64,000 nucleotides of DNA from Pontibacter sp. HSC-14F20 (GCF_019599265.1 NZ_JAHZTC010000009.1:107001-171000); one strand, 5' to 3'; shown: positions 24,562 through 33,557, counted from the first letter of the stretch. Made by a program: numbers and translations. The notes: a model not told the origin generated them from the letters alone.

Positions 24562-25941
24562 CTACTGCAACTTTGAATAATATATCAGTAGTCTTACCGG
24601 ATTTGCCTCATTGTTTGTGATGATAGCGCGGTATGGGCGTACTTCAGGGCGTATAGTAGTTGACCCGTCTGAATTCGCAGCTCCGCTTACAGCACCCAGC
24701 ATGAGGCCGTTATTTGACTTAATACCCATCATAACACCTTGCAGGTAACTTGTTATGTTCAGGGTATAGTAATCTACGCCGTTTTTGCGGCTGTTAGCCA
24801 CAAGTGCTGGGTACCTGGTATCCAATGGGTAAGCGCCATCTTGTTGCACGGCTCTTACAGTGCCTGTTATGTCTCTTAAAAATTGGTTTGTGCTGTTGGT
24901 TTCATACAAAACCAATTGCGGCGGTCTCGACAGATTGTTAGCCGAAGATGCTGCTTTAACAGGTATAAGCAACTCTGCCCGGTTGATGATCAGGTTTCCA
25001 GGTATATCCTTGAGCTTGTCCAGGTAAGGGAAGTCGATCCTGCTGAGCAATTGCGTGCCTGATTGCACATAAGAGTCGCCGCCTGTTTCGGTGGCAGGTA
25101 TAAAATCTCCGTTAGCTTGCAGTGCTGCAACAGCAGTACCGGTACGGTCAGATGCCAGCTGCGTGAAGTAATTGCCGCCGCCCAGCAAAAAGTTATGCTG
25201 TTTCGCCGTGCCGTCGGTTGTTGTATAATGCAGCGTCAGGTTAGAGTTGGTGCTGTTCAGGGTCAGACCTACTACACTTGCATTTTCGTCTTCTGGCACC
25301 GTTAGCGCAATACCTTTAAAGAAGTTCAGGAACCCTGCCTGACTAGCTAGACCCGCCTGGCCGGATTGCGCCATAAATTCATTCGCCAGTTCGTTGCTCA
25401 ACTTAATCTTAAGCAGTCTCGTGGTTTTGGTGGTTACATTCTCCTTCTTTTCAGTGTCTATACGAGGCAGAAAAGCCTTCGAACCAATAGGGGTAGCATC
25501 ATAGGCGAAAGGAGTGGTCGTAAAGTATGACGTTCTCTCATCAAAAGCGCCCGTAACACGGTGCACGTTTACCTGCATCGCTTCCAGAGTATCCGCAAAC
25601 TTAAACGAGTAGTCCAGTGTGAGCACCAAGGAATCTGCTCTGGCACCTGCGCCAAAGTTCAGGCTGGTTCCGTTAAGCGACACCTCCGTGATCGTACTGG
25701 CGCGCACTTTACCCAGCACCGGATCAATATACTGACCTAGCAGAGGGGGCTGTGAGCGGAACGAGGAGATCGAATCCCCCTGAAACACGGTTCCGGTCTG
25801 GATAGTAAGGGTGTCGGTGAACTCTGTACCTATCAGGTTTTCATCCTGAAGTTCGAGTCCGATGTCTTTTGGGTCTTCGCAGGCTGTGAGAGCGGCAAAT
25901 GAAAAGAAGAAAAGGAGAAATCTTCTAGCGGCTGAGTTCAT
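24562..25941 (-). CDS. DUF4270 family lipoprotein
   Basis: About 459 residues from the ATG that begins a lipoprotein signal (RRFLLFFFSFAALTAC). An earlier in-frame ATG would add 31 residues and bury the signal. The mature start DPKDIGLELQDENLIG and the later FTDTLTIQTGTV, SRIDFPYLDKL, INRAELLIPV and NNGLMLGA stretches are typical of the DUF4270 family in Bacteroidota, a surface or periplasmic lipoprotein of unknown role. The start overlaps the end of the glycogen-synthase-like gene by 17 bases, and the two are commonly adjacent in this phylum as far as I recall. Confidence 0.82.
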   Translation of the reverse strand: MNSAARRFLLFFFSFAALTACEDPKDIGLELQDENLIGTEFTDTLTIQTGTVFQGDSISSFRSQPPLLGQYIDPVLGKVRASTITEVSLNGTSLNFGAGARADSLVLTLDYSFKFADTLEAMQVNVHRVTGAFDERTSYFTTTPFAYDATPIGSKAFLPRIDTEKKENVTTKTTRLLKIKLSNELANEFMAQSGQAGLASQAGFLNFFKGIALTVPEDENASVVGLTLNSTNSNLTLHYTTTDGTAKQHNFLLGGGNYFTQLASDRTGTAVAALQANGDFIPATETGGDSYVQSGTQLLSRIDFPYLDKLKDIPGNLIINRAELLIPVKAASSANNLSRPPQLVLYETNSTNQFLRDITGTVRAVQQDGAYPLDTRYPALVANSRKNGVDYYTLNITSYLQGVMMGIKSNNGLMLGAVSGAANSDGSTTIRPEVRPYRAIITNNEANPVRLLIYYSKLQ

Positions 25942-26740
25942 TATATAGGTTGAAGTATGAATCACACAGGTTGTCGTCGGCACTAATGGTATTGATGTTT
26001 TTGTTCGTTTCAACAAATTCGCTGAACAGGGCATTGATGTTCTCGCTGAAATTCTCGTTTGTCTTGATCACAGAGTCAGCGTACTCCATGCCCACCTTGA
26101 TAAAGCTGTCCAGATCTGCTTCCTGCAAAGAGGCCAGCATGCTGTCGTCGATATCAAGCATTTTTACTTTTTCGAGCAGGTCACCGTTAAACTTATGCTT
26201 GTACTCGTGGTTGTAAACCGTAAAGATAGACTTCGAATCTTTAAAAATCGGGTCTTTCTTGTAAGTAGTTTTCAGGTACATCGGAATCAGACCGGTCATC
26301 CAGTCGTTGCAATGCACGATATCTGGCTGCCAGCCCAGTTTCTTCACTGTTTCGAGCACGCCCTTGCAGAAGAAGATGGCACGCTCGTCGTTATCCTGGT
26401 GGAAGTTGTTGTTCTTATCCACAAAAACGGACTTGCGCTGGAAATAGTCTTCGTTATCGATAAAATATACCTGCAGCTTGGCATTCGGGATAGAAGCAAC
26501 TTTAATAACAAGTGGCTTCTCGTCGTCGCCCACAGCGATATTAATGCCTGAAAGGCGCACTACCTCATGCAAACGGTTTTTACGCTCGTTTATTATACCG
26601 AACTTGGGTACAAAGATGCGGATCTCCATACCTCTTTCCTGCATGCTCTGCGGTAGCGTGTTCAGAAATTCTGCTACTTTAGTGGTTTGAAGGAAAGGAA
26701 GGATCTCGGTGGCGGCGTACAGGATTCGCAATTTAGACAT
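25925..26740 (-). CDS. Glycogen/starch synthase-like protein, N-terminal GT5 domain only
   Basis: 271 residues, compared with about 480 in full glycogen synthases. It covers the first Rossmann domain: LRILYAATEILPFLQTTKVA, ERGMEIRIFVPKFG, VYFIDNEDYFQRK, DERAIFFCKGVLE, DIVHCNDWMTGLIPMYLK and TVYNHEYKHKF. The usual KTGGL loop that contacts ADP-glucose reads QTTKV, and the second nucleotide-binding domain is absent. It is therefore probably not a working glucosyltransferase alone. It may bind sugar or regulate. A complete TTG-N20-TAATTTTG promoter precedes it, so the gene is clearly expressed and not a decayed fragment. Confidence 0.78.
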   Translation of the reverse strand: MSKLRILYAATEILPFLQTTKVAEFLNTLPQSMQERGMEIRIFVPKFGIINERKNRLHEVVRLSGINIAVGDDEKPLVIKVASIPNAKLQVYFIDNEDYFQRKSVFVDKNNNFHQDNDERAIFFCKGVLETVKKLGWQPDIVHCNDWMTGLIPMYLKTTYKKDPIFKDSKSIFTVYNHEYKHKFNGDLLEKVKMLDIDDSMLASLQEADLDSFIKVGMEYADSVIKTNENFSENINALFSEFVETNKNINTISADDNLCDSYFNLYNELSR

Positions 26741-26784
26741 GGGTATGTAATTAAAAAATTAATGAGCAACAGTAATGGGACGTG

Positions 26785-26815
26785 CAAAATTAGTATTTTT
26801 TATTCTAATTTTCAA
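26785..26815 (-). promoter_or_regulatory. Promoter of the glycogen-synthase-like gene
   Basis: On the minus strand TTG, 20 bases, then TAATTTTG: both boxes of the Bacteroidota consensus at the right spacing, ending about 45 bases before the ATG. Confidence 0.7.
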
Positions 26816-26832
26816 TTTAATGTTCTATAACC

Positions 26833-26840
26833 TACTTTTG
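26833..26840 (+). promoter_or_regulatory. -7 box before panC
   Basis: TACTTTTG fits TAnnTTTG, 38 bases before the panC ATG. It is divergent from the neighbouring minus-strand promoter. The -33 region is A/T-rich without a clear TTG. Confidence 0.5.
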
Positions 26841-26877
26841 CTGGCTTTCAGCAATTGCATCATTTATACCTATTAAT

Positions 26878-27732
26878 ATGGAAGTTATAGAGCAGGTGTC
26901 AGCCCTTCGGGCCATTGTGGGGGCGCTGCGTTGCGGCGGCAAACGCATAGGCTTTGTGCCCACCATGGGCGCCCTGCACGAAGGGCACCTGCAACTTTTG
27001 CGTGCCTCGACCCGCGAAAATGACATTACGATTTGTAGTGTGTTCGTGAATCCGACTCAATTCAACAACGCCTCCGATTATAAACTATACCCTCGTACAC
27101 TTGAGCATGATATCAGTCTGCTGCAAACCGTTGGTTGCAACTATCTGTTTGCGCCGAGTGCCGAAGAGATATATCCACAACAGTCGGTGCTGCAGTTTAG
27201 TTTCGGTGCACTGGAGGCCGTGATGGAGGGGGAGCACCGCCCGGGGCACTTCAATGGGGTAGCCACAGTGGTGAGCAAGTTGTTTCATGTTGTGCAGCCG
27301 CATAAAGCTTATTTCGGGCAGAAGGATCTGCAGCAGGTGGCCATCGTGCGGCAACTGGTGCAGGCGCTGAGCTTCGACCTGGAGCTGGTGTGCTTCCCAA
27401 CCGTGCGCGAAGCCGACGGGTTAGCCATGTCGTCGCGTAACAAGCGCCTGAGCGACGCCCAGCGACAGCTGGCCCCGCAACTGTACAAAGCGCTGCAACT
27501 AGCCGCCGCCGAACTACAGCAGAAACCCATCGAAACCATCAAAAACGAACTGGCACAGCAGCTGCATCAATCGAGCGAGATCAGGCTGGAATACTTTGAA
27601 GTGGTAGATGCCCTTACCCTGCAGCCGCTCGAAAAAATAAGCGGACAGGATGAAGTAGCCCTTTGCATTGCCGCTTTTGTAGGGGAGGTGCGCCTGATCG
27701 ACAATATGCTCGTGAATCTAAAAGAAAGCTGA
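26878..27732 (+). CDS. panC: Pantothenate synthetase
   Basis: 284 residues, usual length. The nucleotidyltransferase HIGH-type motif is in GFVPTMGALHEGHLQLL, with later blocks ICSVFVNPTQFN, GEHRPGHFNGVATVVSKLF, PHKAYFGQKDLQQ and the KMSKS-type GLAMSSRNKRL. The enzyme joins pantoate and beta-alanine with ATP to make pantothenate. panD, which supplies beta-alanine, follows after about 100 bases, and a pantothenate kinase gene ends at the left edge of the window. Confidence 0.95.
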   Translation: MEVIEQVSALRAIVGALRCGGKRIGFVPTMGALHEGHLQLLRASTRENDITICSVFVNPTQFNNASDYKLYPRTLEHDISLLQTVGCNYLFAPSAEEIYPQQSVLQFSFGALEAVMEGEHRPGHFNGVATVVSKLFHVVQPHKAYFGQKDLQQVAIVRQLVQALSFDLELVCFPTVREADGLAMSSRNKRLSDAQRQLAPQLYKALQLAAAELQQKPIETIKNELAQQLHQSSEIRLEYFEVVDALTLQPLEKISGQDEVALCIAAFVGEVRLIDNMLVNLKES

Positions 27733-27799
27733 TTTGTTCTGGATGGTAAAGGCCTGAGAAGATGCTGATGCGCTGATAGTTTATATGCAGCGAATTGCA

Positions 27800-27807
27800 T
27801 AACTTTG
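27800..27807 (+). promoter_or_regulatory. -7 box before panD
   Basis: TAACTTTG followed by CGGCC, 23 bases before the panD ATG; a full match to TAnnTTTG. The same TAACTTTGCGG string recurs at 56546 in a gene-free region. Confidence 0.5.
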
Positions 27808-27829
27808 CGGCCTATTACAAAAATAAACC

Positions 27830-28177
27830 ATGTATATTGAGGTTTTAAAATCCAAAATCCACCGTTGCCGGGTTACGCAGGCTGAGTTGCATTATGTGGG
27901 GAGCATCACCATTGATGAAGACCTGATGGATGCCGCCAACGTGGTGGAGAATGAGAAAGTACAGATCGTCAACATTAACAACGGGGAGCGCTTCGAGACT
28001 TATGTTATTAAGGGTGAGCGCGGTACCGGCACAGTGTGTCTGAACGGCCCGGCCGCTCGCAAAGTGCAGGTAGGCGACATCGTGATTGTGATCTCTTACT
28101 GCTCCATCAAGTTCGAAGACGCCAAGGAGCACCAGCCCACGCTCGTGTTCCCGGATCAGCATAACCGATTGGTGTAA
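27830..28177 (+). CDS. panD: Aspartate 1-decarboxylase proenzyme
   Basis: 115 residues. The self-cleavage site is the Gly-Ser in [17 protein letters not shown]; cleavage produces the pyruvoyl cofactor from the serine. Other blocks: [46 protein letters not shown]. The enzyme makes beta-alanine from aspartate for pantothenate. It lies between panC and a flippase-like gene (gap of 9 bases after panD), so the latter may be in the same operon. Confidence 0.95.
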   Translation: MYIEVLKSKIHRCRVTQAELHYVGSITIDEDLMDAANVVENEKVQIVNINNGERFETYVIKGERGTGTVCLNGPAARKVQVGDIVIVISYCSIKFEDAKEHQPTLVFPDQHNRLV

Positions 28178-28186
28178 CGCCATTGC

Positions 28187-29230
28187 ATGAGAAAACTGCT
28201 CTCTTTTCTGAAGTACGGCCTGCTTCTGGGGCTTTCCGCATTTCTGATGTGGTATGCCCTCAAAGAGCTCGACTTCGAGAAACTGTGGGCAGAGCTCCAA
28301 AACATCGACTACAGCTGGCTTGCGCTCTCCCTCTTAATGGGCCTGGCAGCTTACATGAGCCGGGCGTACCGCTGGTATATGCAGATACGGCCCACAGGCT
28401 ATACCCCTTCTTTTAAGAACACCTACAATGCCATGATGGTGGGCTATGTGGCCAACCTGGTGCTGCCCCGCATGGGTGAGGTCGTGCGTTGTAGCATGCT
28501 CCGCCGCAGCGATGGTATACCTGTCAACAAAGCCTTCGGCACAGTCATTGCCGAGCGCATCATCGACATGGTGATGTTGCTCCTTTTCCTAGGGCTCACC
28601 TTTCTGCTGGAGGTCAACCGCCTCCGCGATTTCCTTTTCAGCCTTTTCACGGATAAGTATACCAGTCTGGAGCAAAGCTTCGGGTCGCTATACCTGCTGG
28701 TTGTGTTGGTAATGGCGGTCGGGGCCGTGTTTCTAATCCTTGGGCTGCTATACCTGAACAAACTGCGCCAAAACACTTTTTTCAGAAAGTCCGTTACTTT
28801 TGTGCGCGGCATGCTGCAGGGCGTGTTCAGCATCACTAAAATTGAAAACCAGTTTGCTTTTTGGGGCCATACCTTGTTTGTATGGACCATGTACTATGGC
28901 ATGAGCCTTGTGGTTTTCTATGCTATACCTGCCACATCCGGGTTGTCGCCCATAGCCGGGCTCTCGGTGCTGGTGATCGGGACGCTAGGTATGGCAGCCC
29001 CGGTGCAGGGCGGGGTAGGGGTTTACCATCTGCTTGTACAGACTGTACTGTTGCTTTACGGTGTGCCCAAAGAGGCTGGAATGGCCTATGCCCTGGTGGC
29101 GCATACTTCGCAAACACTTTTGGTAGTTGCCATGGGAGTACTTAGCTTTATAGCAGGAATGTTACAAAAGCCGGCTCTGGCGGAGGAGCATACACAGGCA
29201 AACCCATCTATACATGAATTCGAAAGATAA
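28187..29230 (+). CDS. Lysylphosphatidylglycerol synthase TM-region / flippase-like membrane protein
   Basis: 347 residues of the LPG_synthase_TM family (UPF0104). Seven or eight helices are visible, with the family blocks WLALSLLMGLAAYMSRAYRWY, YNAMMVGYVANLVLPRMGEVVRCSML and GTLGMAAPVQGGVGVYHLL. The catalytic GNAT-type domain of true LPG synthases is missing, so only the flippase-like part is present. Members are often linked to lipid or glycolipid transport. Its end overlaps the start of the heptose-phosphate adenylyltransferase gene by 17 bases, which suggests a link to LPS core synthesis. Confidence 0.85.
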   Translation: MRKLLSFLKYGLLLGLSAFLMWYALKELDFEKLWAELQNIDYSWLALSLLMGLAAYMSRAYRWYMQIRPTGYTPSFKNTYNAMMVGYVANLVLPRMGEVVRCSMLRRSDGIPVNKAFGTVIAERIIDMVMLLLFLGLTFLLEVNRLRDFLFSLFTDKYTSLEQSFGSLYLLVVLVMAVGAVFLILGLLYLNKLRQNTFFRKSVTFVRGMLQGVFSITKIENQFAFWGHTLFVWTMYYGMSLVVFYAIPATSGLSPIAGLSVLVIGTLGMAAPVQGGVGVYHLLVQTVLLLYGVPKEAGMAYALVAHTSQTLLVVAMGVLSFIAGMLQKPALAEEHTQANPSIHEFER

Positions 29231-29702
29231 AATCCTGTCCCTGCCCGATTTGCAGGAGCTGACGCAGGTATGGCGCAGTCAGGGCCAGAAGATAGTTTTT
29301 ACAAACGGCTGCTTCGATATCTTGCACCTGGGCCACGTTGATTACCTTGAAAAAGCACGACAACTTGGCGATAAACTGGTGCTCGGACTTAACACGGATG
29401 CGTCAATAAGCCGTATAAAAGGCCCAAGCCGCCCACTTCAGGACGAAATGTCACGTGCGCGCGTCATGGCATCGCTTTTGTTTGTGGATGCCGTAGTATT
29501 CTTCGATGAAGATACGCCGCTTGAACTGATCAAGGCTGTGCAGCCGGATATACTGGTGAAAGGCGACGATTATACCATCGAAAATATAGTGGGGCAGGAT
29601 GTCGTTATGGCACGGGGAGGCGAAGTGAAAACCGTACCGCTCGTGAAGGGCTACTCCACCACGAATGTTGTTAAAAAAATAGAAAACCAGAACAAGTTAT
29701 AA
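29214..29702 (+). CDS. rfaE2: D-glycero-beta-D-manno-heptose 1-phosphate adenylyltransferase (stand-alone)
   Basis: 162 residues of the cytidylyltransferase-like family: FTNGCFDILHLGHVDYLEKA with the HxGH motif, LVLGLNTDASISRIKGPSRP, MASLLFVDAVVFFDEDTP, ILVKGDDYT and the closing VPLVKGYSTTNVV. In Gammaproteobacteria this is the C-terminal half of HldE; Bacteroidota encode it separately. It makes ADP-heptose for the LPS inner core. It overlaps the flippase-like gene. Confidence 0.93.
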   Translation: MNSKDKILSLPDLQELTQVWRSQGQKIVFTNGCFDILHLGHVDYLEKARQLGDKLVLGLNTDASISRIKGPSRPLQDEMSRARVMASLLFVDAVVFFDEDTPLELIKAVQPDILVKGDDYTIENIVGQDVVMARGGEVKTVPLVKGYSTTNVVKKIENQNKL

Positions 29703-29715
29703 TTAGGAGAAAGCG

Positions 29716-30396
29716 ATGTTAGGAATATATTTCATAGGTATCCTCTTCATGGGCCTCAGCATGTGGGTGAGCTGGAGACTGAAGAGCAAGTTTAAAAAGT
29801 ACTCGGAGATTCCGTTGCAGTCGGGTTACACCGGCCGCGAGATTGCCGAAATGATGCTGGCCGATAACGGCATACACGATGTGAAAGTAATATCGGTAGC
29901 CGGCCGACTGACGGACCACTACAACCCTGCTGACAAAACCGTGAACCTGAGCGAATATGTGTACGAAGCACGCAGTGCCGCTGCGGCAGCCGTGGCAGCG
30001 CACGAATGCGGCCACGCCGTGCAGCACGCCAGGGCGTATGGTTTCCTCAAGTTCCGCTCTGCCATGGTGCCGGCGTTGAGCATCGCCTCGCGTTACATGC
30101 AGTGGATTATCCTGATCGGTATTTTCATGCTGCAGACTACGCCAATTCCGCTGACTATCGGTGTAGCGCTGTTTGGTCTGACCACTATCTTCAGCTTTGT
30201 AACACTACCCGTTGAATTTGACGCCAGTAAGCGAGCGCTTGCCTGGATCAGTTCCAATAACATTGTATCACAGCAGGAACTGGCCATGTCGAAAGACGCA
30301 CTCAAGTGGGCCGCTCTGACTTATGTGGTAGCAGCGCTGGGTTCTCTGGCAACGCTATTGTACTATGTGTCGCTGCTTATGGGCCGCCGGGACTAA
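29716..30396 (+). CDS. Membrane zinc metallopeptidase (YugP-like)
   Basis: 226 residues. An N-terminal membrane helix, then the catalytic AAAAVAAHECGHAVQHA carrying the HEcGH zinc motif, followed by two more membrane segments (MQWIILIGIFMLQTTPIPL and FSFVTLPVEFDASKRALAWI, with the downstream EFDAS block containing the third zinc ligand). Members are neutral zinc peptidases with unknown substrates. The gene begins 13 bases after rfaE2 with a short AGGAGAAAGCG leader, and a strong terminator follows it. Confidence 0.9.
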   Translation: MLGIYFIGILFMGLSMWVSWRLKSKFKKYSEIPLQSGYTGREIAEMMLADNGIHDVKVISVAGRLTDHYNPADKTVNLSEYVYEARSAAAAAVAAHECGHAVQHARAYGFLKFRSAMVPALSIASRYMQWIILIGIFMLQTTPIPLTIGVALFGLTTIFSFVTLPVEFDASKRALAWISSNNIVSQQELAMSKDALKWAALTYVVAALGSLATLLYYVSLLMGRRD

Positions 30397-30425
30397 GCTG
30401 GGTATTATGCAAATCTAGATCACAC

Positions 30426-30462
30426 AAAGCGCCATCCGTTCATGTAGAGCGGGTGGCGCTTT
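30426..30462 (+). terminator. Terminator after the Zn peptidase
   Basis: Thirteen-base stem with one G-T pair (AAAGCGCCATCCG / CGGGTGGCGCTTT), 11-base loop, then TGTTTTATT. It closes the panD-to-peptidase stretch. Confidence 0.75.
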
Positions 30463-30587
30463 TGTTTTATTGCACTAACTATAAACGTTGGTTAACAAAT
30501 ATTAGCAAGGAGAGTTATACAAATATTACCAGATTTCATAATTTTGTACTATAATCCATTAATTACAGTCCTTTTATATATAAAAGC

Positions 30588-31727
30588 ATGAATTTCCAAT
30601 TAACTGAAGAACACCTGGCAGTACAGGCTGCCGCCCGTGAGTTTGCACAAACAGAGTTGCTGCCCGGCGTAATCGAGCGCGACGAGCACCAGAAATTCCC
30701 GGCTGAGCAGATCAAAAAAATGGGAGAGCTTGGCTTCCTGGGTATGATGGTGGACCCGAAATACAACGGCGGCGGTATGGATACGATCTCCTATGTACTG
30801 GCCATGGAAGAGATTTCTAAAGTAGATGCTTCTGCTTCTGTCGTGATGTCGGTGAACAACTCGCTGGTATGCTGGGGCCTTGAGAAATACGGTACCGAAG
30901 AGCAAAAGCAGAAATACCTGACACGCCTGGCAACCGGCGAGATCATCGGTGCTTTCTGTCTTTCTGAGCCAGAGGCTGGTTCTGATGCCACGTCGCAGCG
31001 CACAACTGCCGAAGACAAAGGCGACTATTATCTGCTGAACGGGACTAAAAACTGGATTACAAACGGTAGCACCGCTTCTGTATACCTGGTGATCGCGCAG
31101 ACAGATCCGGAGAAGAAGCACCGTGGCATCAACGCGTTTATCGTAGAGCGCGGCATGGAAGGCTTCCAGGTAGGGCTGAAAGAAAACAAGCTGGGTATCC
31201 GTGGCTCTGACACGCACTCCCTGATGTTCACGGATGTGAAAGTGCCGAAGGAAAACCGCATCGGTGAAGACGGCTTTGGCTTTAAGTTCGCGATGTCTAC
31301 GCTGGCTGGTGGCCGCATTGGTATTGCTGCACAGGCGCTAGGTATAGCTTCAGGTGCCTTCGAGCTGGCTGTGAAATATTCGAAAGAGCGCAAGGCATTT
31401 GGTGTAGAGATTGCCAAGCACCAGGCAATCCAGTTCAAACTGGCCGACATGGCCACAAACATTGAGGCTGCCCGCATGCTTTGCCTGAAGGCTGCTTTCC
31501 ATAAAGACACACACCAGGATTACGGCATGTCCGGTGCCATGGCGAAACTTTTTGCTTCTAAAGTAGCAATGGAGACAACGGTTGAAGCAGTGCAAGTTCA
31601 CGGTGGTTACGGTTTCGTGAAAGAGTACCATGTGGAGCGATTGATGCGCGATGCTAAAATTACACAAATATATGAGGGCACTTCTGAGATTCAGAAAATA
31701 GTAATTTCAAGAGAATTGTTAAAGTAA
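30588..31727 (+). CDS. Acyl-CoA dehydrogenase
   Basis: 379 residues, standard for the short/medium-chain family. Landmarks: GAFCLSEPEAGSDATSQRTTA (FAD-binding signature), TNGSTASVYLVIAQTD, ERKAFGVEIAKHQAIQFKLADM, QVHGGYGFVKEYHVERLMRDAKI and the catalytic region YEGTSEIQKIVISRELL. It oxidises acyl-CoA to enoyl-CoA and passes electrons to ETF. Which chain length it prefers cannot be told. The iron-sulfur module at 36.8-39.1 kb and the thiolase at 52.4 kb may be related in metabolism but are not in the same operon. Confidence 0.94.
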   Translation: MNFQLTEEHLAVQAAAREFAQTELLPGVIERDEHQKFPAEQIKKMGELGFLGMMVDPKYNGGGMDTISYVLAMEEISKVDASASVVMSVNNSLVCWGLEKYGTEEQKQKYLTRLATGEIIGAFCLSEPEAGSDATSQRTTAEDKGDYYLLNGTKNWITNGSTASVYLVIAQTDPEKKHRGINAFIVERGMEGFQVGLKENKLGIRGSDTHSLMFTDVKVPKENRIGEDGFGFKFAMSTLAGGRIGIAAQALGIASGAFELAVKYSKERKAFGVEIAKHQAIQFKLADMATNIEAARMLCLKAAFHKDTHQDYGMSGAMAKLFASKVAMETTVEAVQVHGGYGFVKEYHVERLMRDAKITQIYEGTSEIQKIVISRELLK

Positions 31728-31886
31728 TTTGGCACTTAAACCTTTGTTCCTGTGTTATTTAGGCTAAGGATAGGGTTTATTGAATTAAAATTAAATATTT
31801 AAAATATTTTGAATTTTATAAAGATAAACCTTAGCTTTAGGCCAAAATCAAAGGGTTTATAGTATAAAAGTTAGTTGGTAACACAC

Positions 31887-32810
31887 ATGGAAGATTACAA
31901 TAAGATTATTGAGTCGCTTGGGGTGCGATTCATTAAAGCGAAAAATCTGGTGTTGCAGCAGCCGTTCTCGGTTCGCAATTACTACGACGTAGGCAACAAC
32001 CTGATTCTGCTTCATAAAGGTACAATTTTCTTTGGTGAGGAGGAACAGATGGTAGAGGAGGGCGAATTGCTCTTTATACCGGGTGGACGAAGCACAAAGG
32101 TAACCTATGGTTCCGGCGATGGCAGGTCTATCACAAATGACGATCTGATCACCAACAGAGAAAAGTTCTTTAAGAGCAACAACGACCTCGACCTGATCGG
32201 CGACGCGGAAGAGAGCCACAGCTATGTGAGCTTCGAAGCGAAAGTGTTCGATTCTGTTAACTTCTTTGCATCGCTTGACCTGCCAGCGTTCCTGATTTCA
32301 GGAAACAACAAACTGGCTAACCTGGTGATTAAGGTAGTGGAAGAAAGTATGCAGGACCTGCCAGGCAAAGAGCGTCTGATCAGCATCTACACCGAGAACA
32401 TCGTGGTAGAGATCGTACGTCACATCCTGCGCAACAAAATGTTTGTGGAGCAACTGGCTACCAACAGCACGTACTTCAAAGACCCTCGCCTCATCGACCT
32501 GTTCAACTATATTAAGGAGAACCTGGGTGGCGACTTGTCTAACAAAGTGCTTTCTAACGTTGCCAACGTTTCTGAGGACTATGTAGGTCAGTACTTCAAA
32601 ATGCTGACAGGTATAAACCCACAGGATTATATTGAATACCAGCGTATGGAGCGTGCCGTGTTCCTGCTTCGTACCACGAAGAAGAGCATCCGTGAAATCG
32701 GTAAGGATGTAGGCTACAAAGATACAGCTTACTTCTGCCGTCGCTTCAAGATGATGTTTGGTATACCTGCCGGTAAGATGCGCCGTCGCGAATCAGCGAT
32801 GAACATCTAA
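31887..32810 (+). CDS. AraC family transcriptional regulator
   Basis: About 307 residues from the ATG (an in-frame TTG lies 12 bases upstream). The N-terminal half is a cupin-like sensor region (NLILLHKGTIFFGEEEQMVEEGELLFIPGGRSTKV). The C-terminal 100 residues carry two helix-turn-helix units: LSNVANVSEDYVGQYFKMLTG and KSIREIGKDVGYKDTAYFCRRFKMMFG. The effector is unknown. The C-terminus overlaps the tail of the convergent GGGP synthase gene by 18 bases, and its terminator lies within that gene. Confidence 0.9.
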   Translation: MEDYNKIIESLGVRFIKAKNLVLQQPFSVRNYYDVGNNLILLHKGTIFFGEEEQMVEEGELLFIPGGRSTKVTYGSGDGRSITNDDLITNREKFFKSNNDLDLIGDAEESHSYVSFEAKVFDSVNFFASLDLPAFLISGNNKLANLVIKVVEESMQDLPGKERLISIYTENIVVEIVRHILRNKMFVEQLATNSTYFKDPRLIDLFNYIKENLGGDLSNKVLSNVANVSEDYVGQYFKMLTGINPQDYIEYQRMERAVFLLRTTKKSIREIGKDVGYKDTAYFCRRFKMMFGIPAGKMRRRESAMNI

Positions 32811-33557
32811 GGCTAGATTATAAGAAGCTATAGTATGAGAAACCTCGGCCAGAAAGCCGGGGTTTTTTTCTATGTGGTTACCTACCACAATCACATCGGC
32901 GCCAGCCTCCAGTGCTGCCTTTGCCTTAGCCGCCGTATCGATACCTCCTCCTACAATAATAGGCGTCTCTACCGACTGTCGCACGGCTTTAATCATGTCA
33001 GCGCTGACAGGATACAGCGCACCGCTGCCACCGTCCAGGTATATGTAACGCAACCCCAGCAGTTCACCGGCCATAGCAGTGCAGGCAGCAATAGCAGGCT
33101 TGTCGTAAGGTATAGGCGTGGTGCCGCTCATGTAAGAGGCTGTGGTCTGGCGGCCGGTATCCACGAGTATGTAGCCGGTAGGGTATACCTGCAGCTCACT
33201 GGCTTTGAGAATAGGGGCCGAAAGCACGTGCTGGCCGATCAGGAAGTCAGGGTTGCGACCCGAGATAAGGGAAAGAAGCAAAATACCGTCGGCCTGCTTG
33301 TCGATGTGCAGGCTGTTGCTCGGGAAGAGAATGACAGGTATAGCGCTGTTATCTTTTATAAGTTTGATAATAGCGGCCTGGTTGTCGGTGGTAATGAGAC
33401 TTCCGCCAACAAAGAAAAAATCTACCTGATGAGTTTCGCTCATCGAGAGCAGGTTCAGGCAGGAAGCTTCGTCCAGGTTATCGGGGTCGATCAGGAGGGC
33501 GAAGTGCTTTCTGCCTGGCTCATGCTGCTGTCTGTTACAAAGGTTGTTGAATGGCAT
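32793..33557 (-). CDS. Geranylgeranylglyceryl/heptaprenylglyceryl phosphate synthase family (GGGPS)
   Basis: About 254 residues from the chosen ATG; an earlier ATG would add eight residues and overlap the preceding gene further. A TIM-barrel prenyltransferase: HFALLIDPDN, VDFFFVGGSLIT, IPVILFPSNSLHI, ILLLSLISGRNPDFLIGQHV, GYILVDTGRQT, LRYIYLDGGSGA, PIIVGGGIDTAAKAKAALEAGADVIVVGN. Relatives link a prenyl chain to glycerol-1-phosphate in archaea and, in some bacteria, make related ether lipids. Bacteroidota members exist but their lipid products are poorly known. Confidence 0.88.
   Translation of the reverse strand: MPFNNLCNRQQHEPGRKHFALLIDPDNLDEASCLNLLSMSETHQVDFFFVGGSLITTDNQAAIIKLIKDNSAIPVILFPSNSLHIDKQADGILLLSLISGRNPDFLIGQHVLSAPILKASELQVYPTGYILVDTGRQTTASYMSGTTPIPYDKPAIAACTAMAGELLGLRYIYLDGGSGALYPVSADMIKAVRQSVETPIIVGGGIDTAAKAKAALEAGADVIVVGNHIEKNPGFLAEVSHTIASYNLALDVHR
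32841..32864 (+). terminator. AraC gene terminator inside the convergent GGGPS gene
   Basis: Stem AACCTCGGC / GCCGGGGTT (one G-T pair) followed by seven T on the plus strand, 30 bases after the AraC stop. The same bases encode the region PGFLAEV of the convergent gene. Confidence 0.7.
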
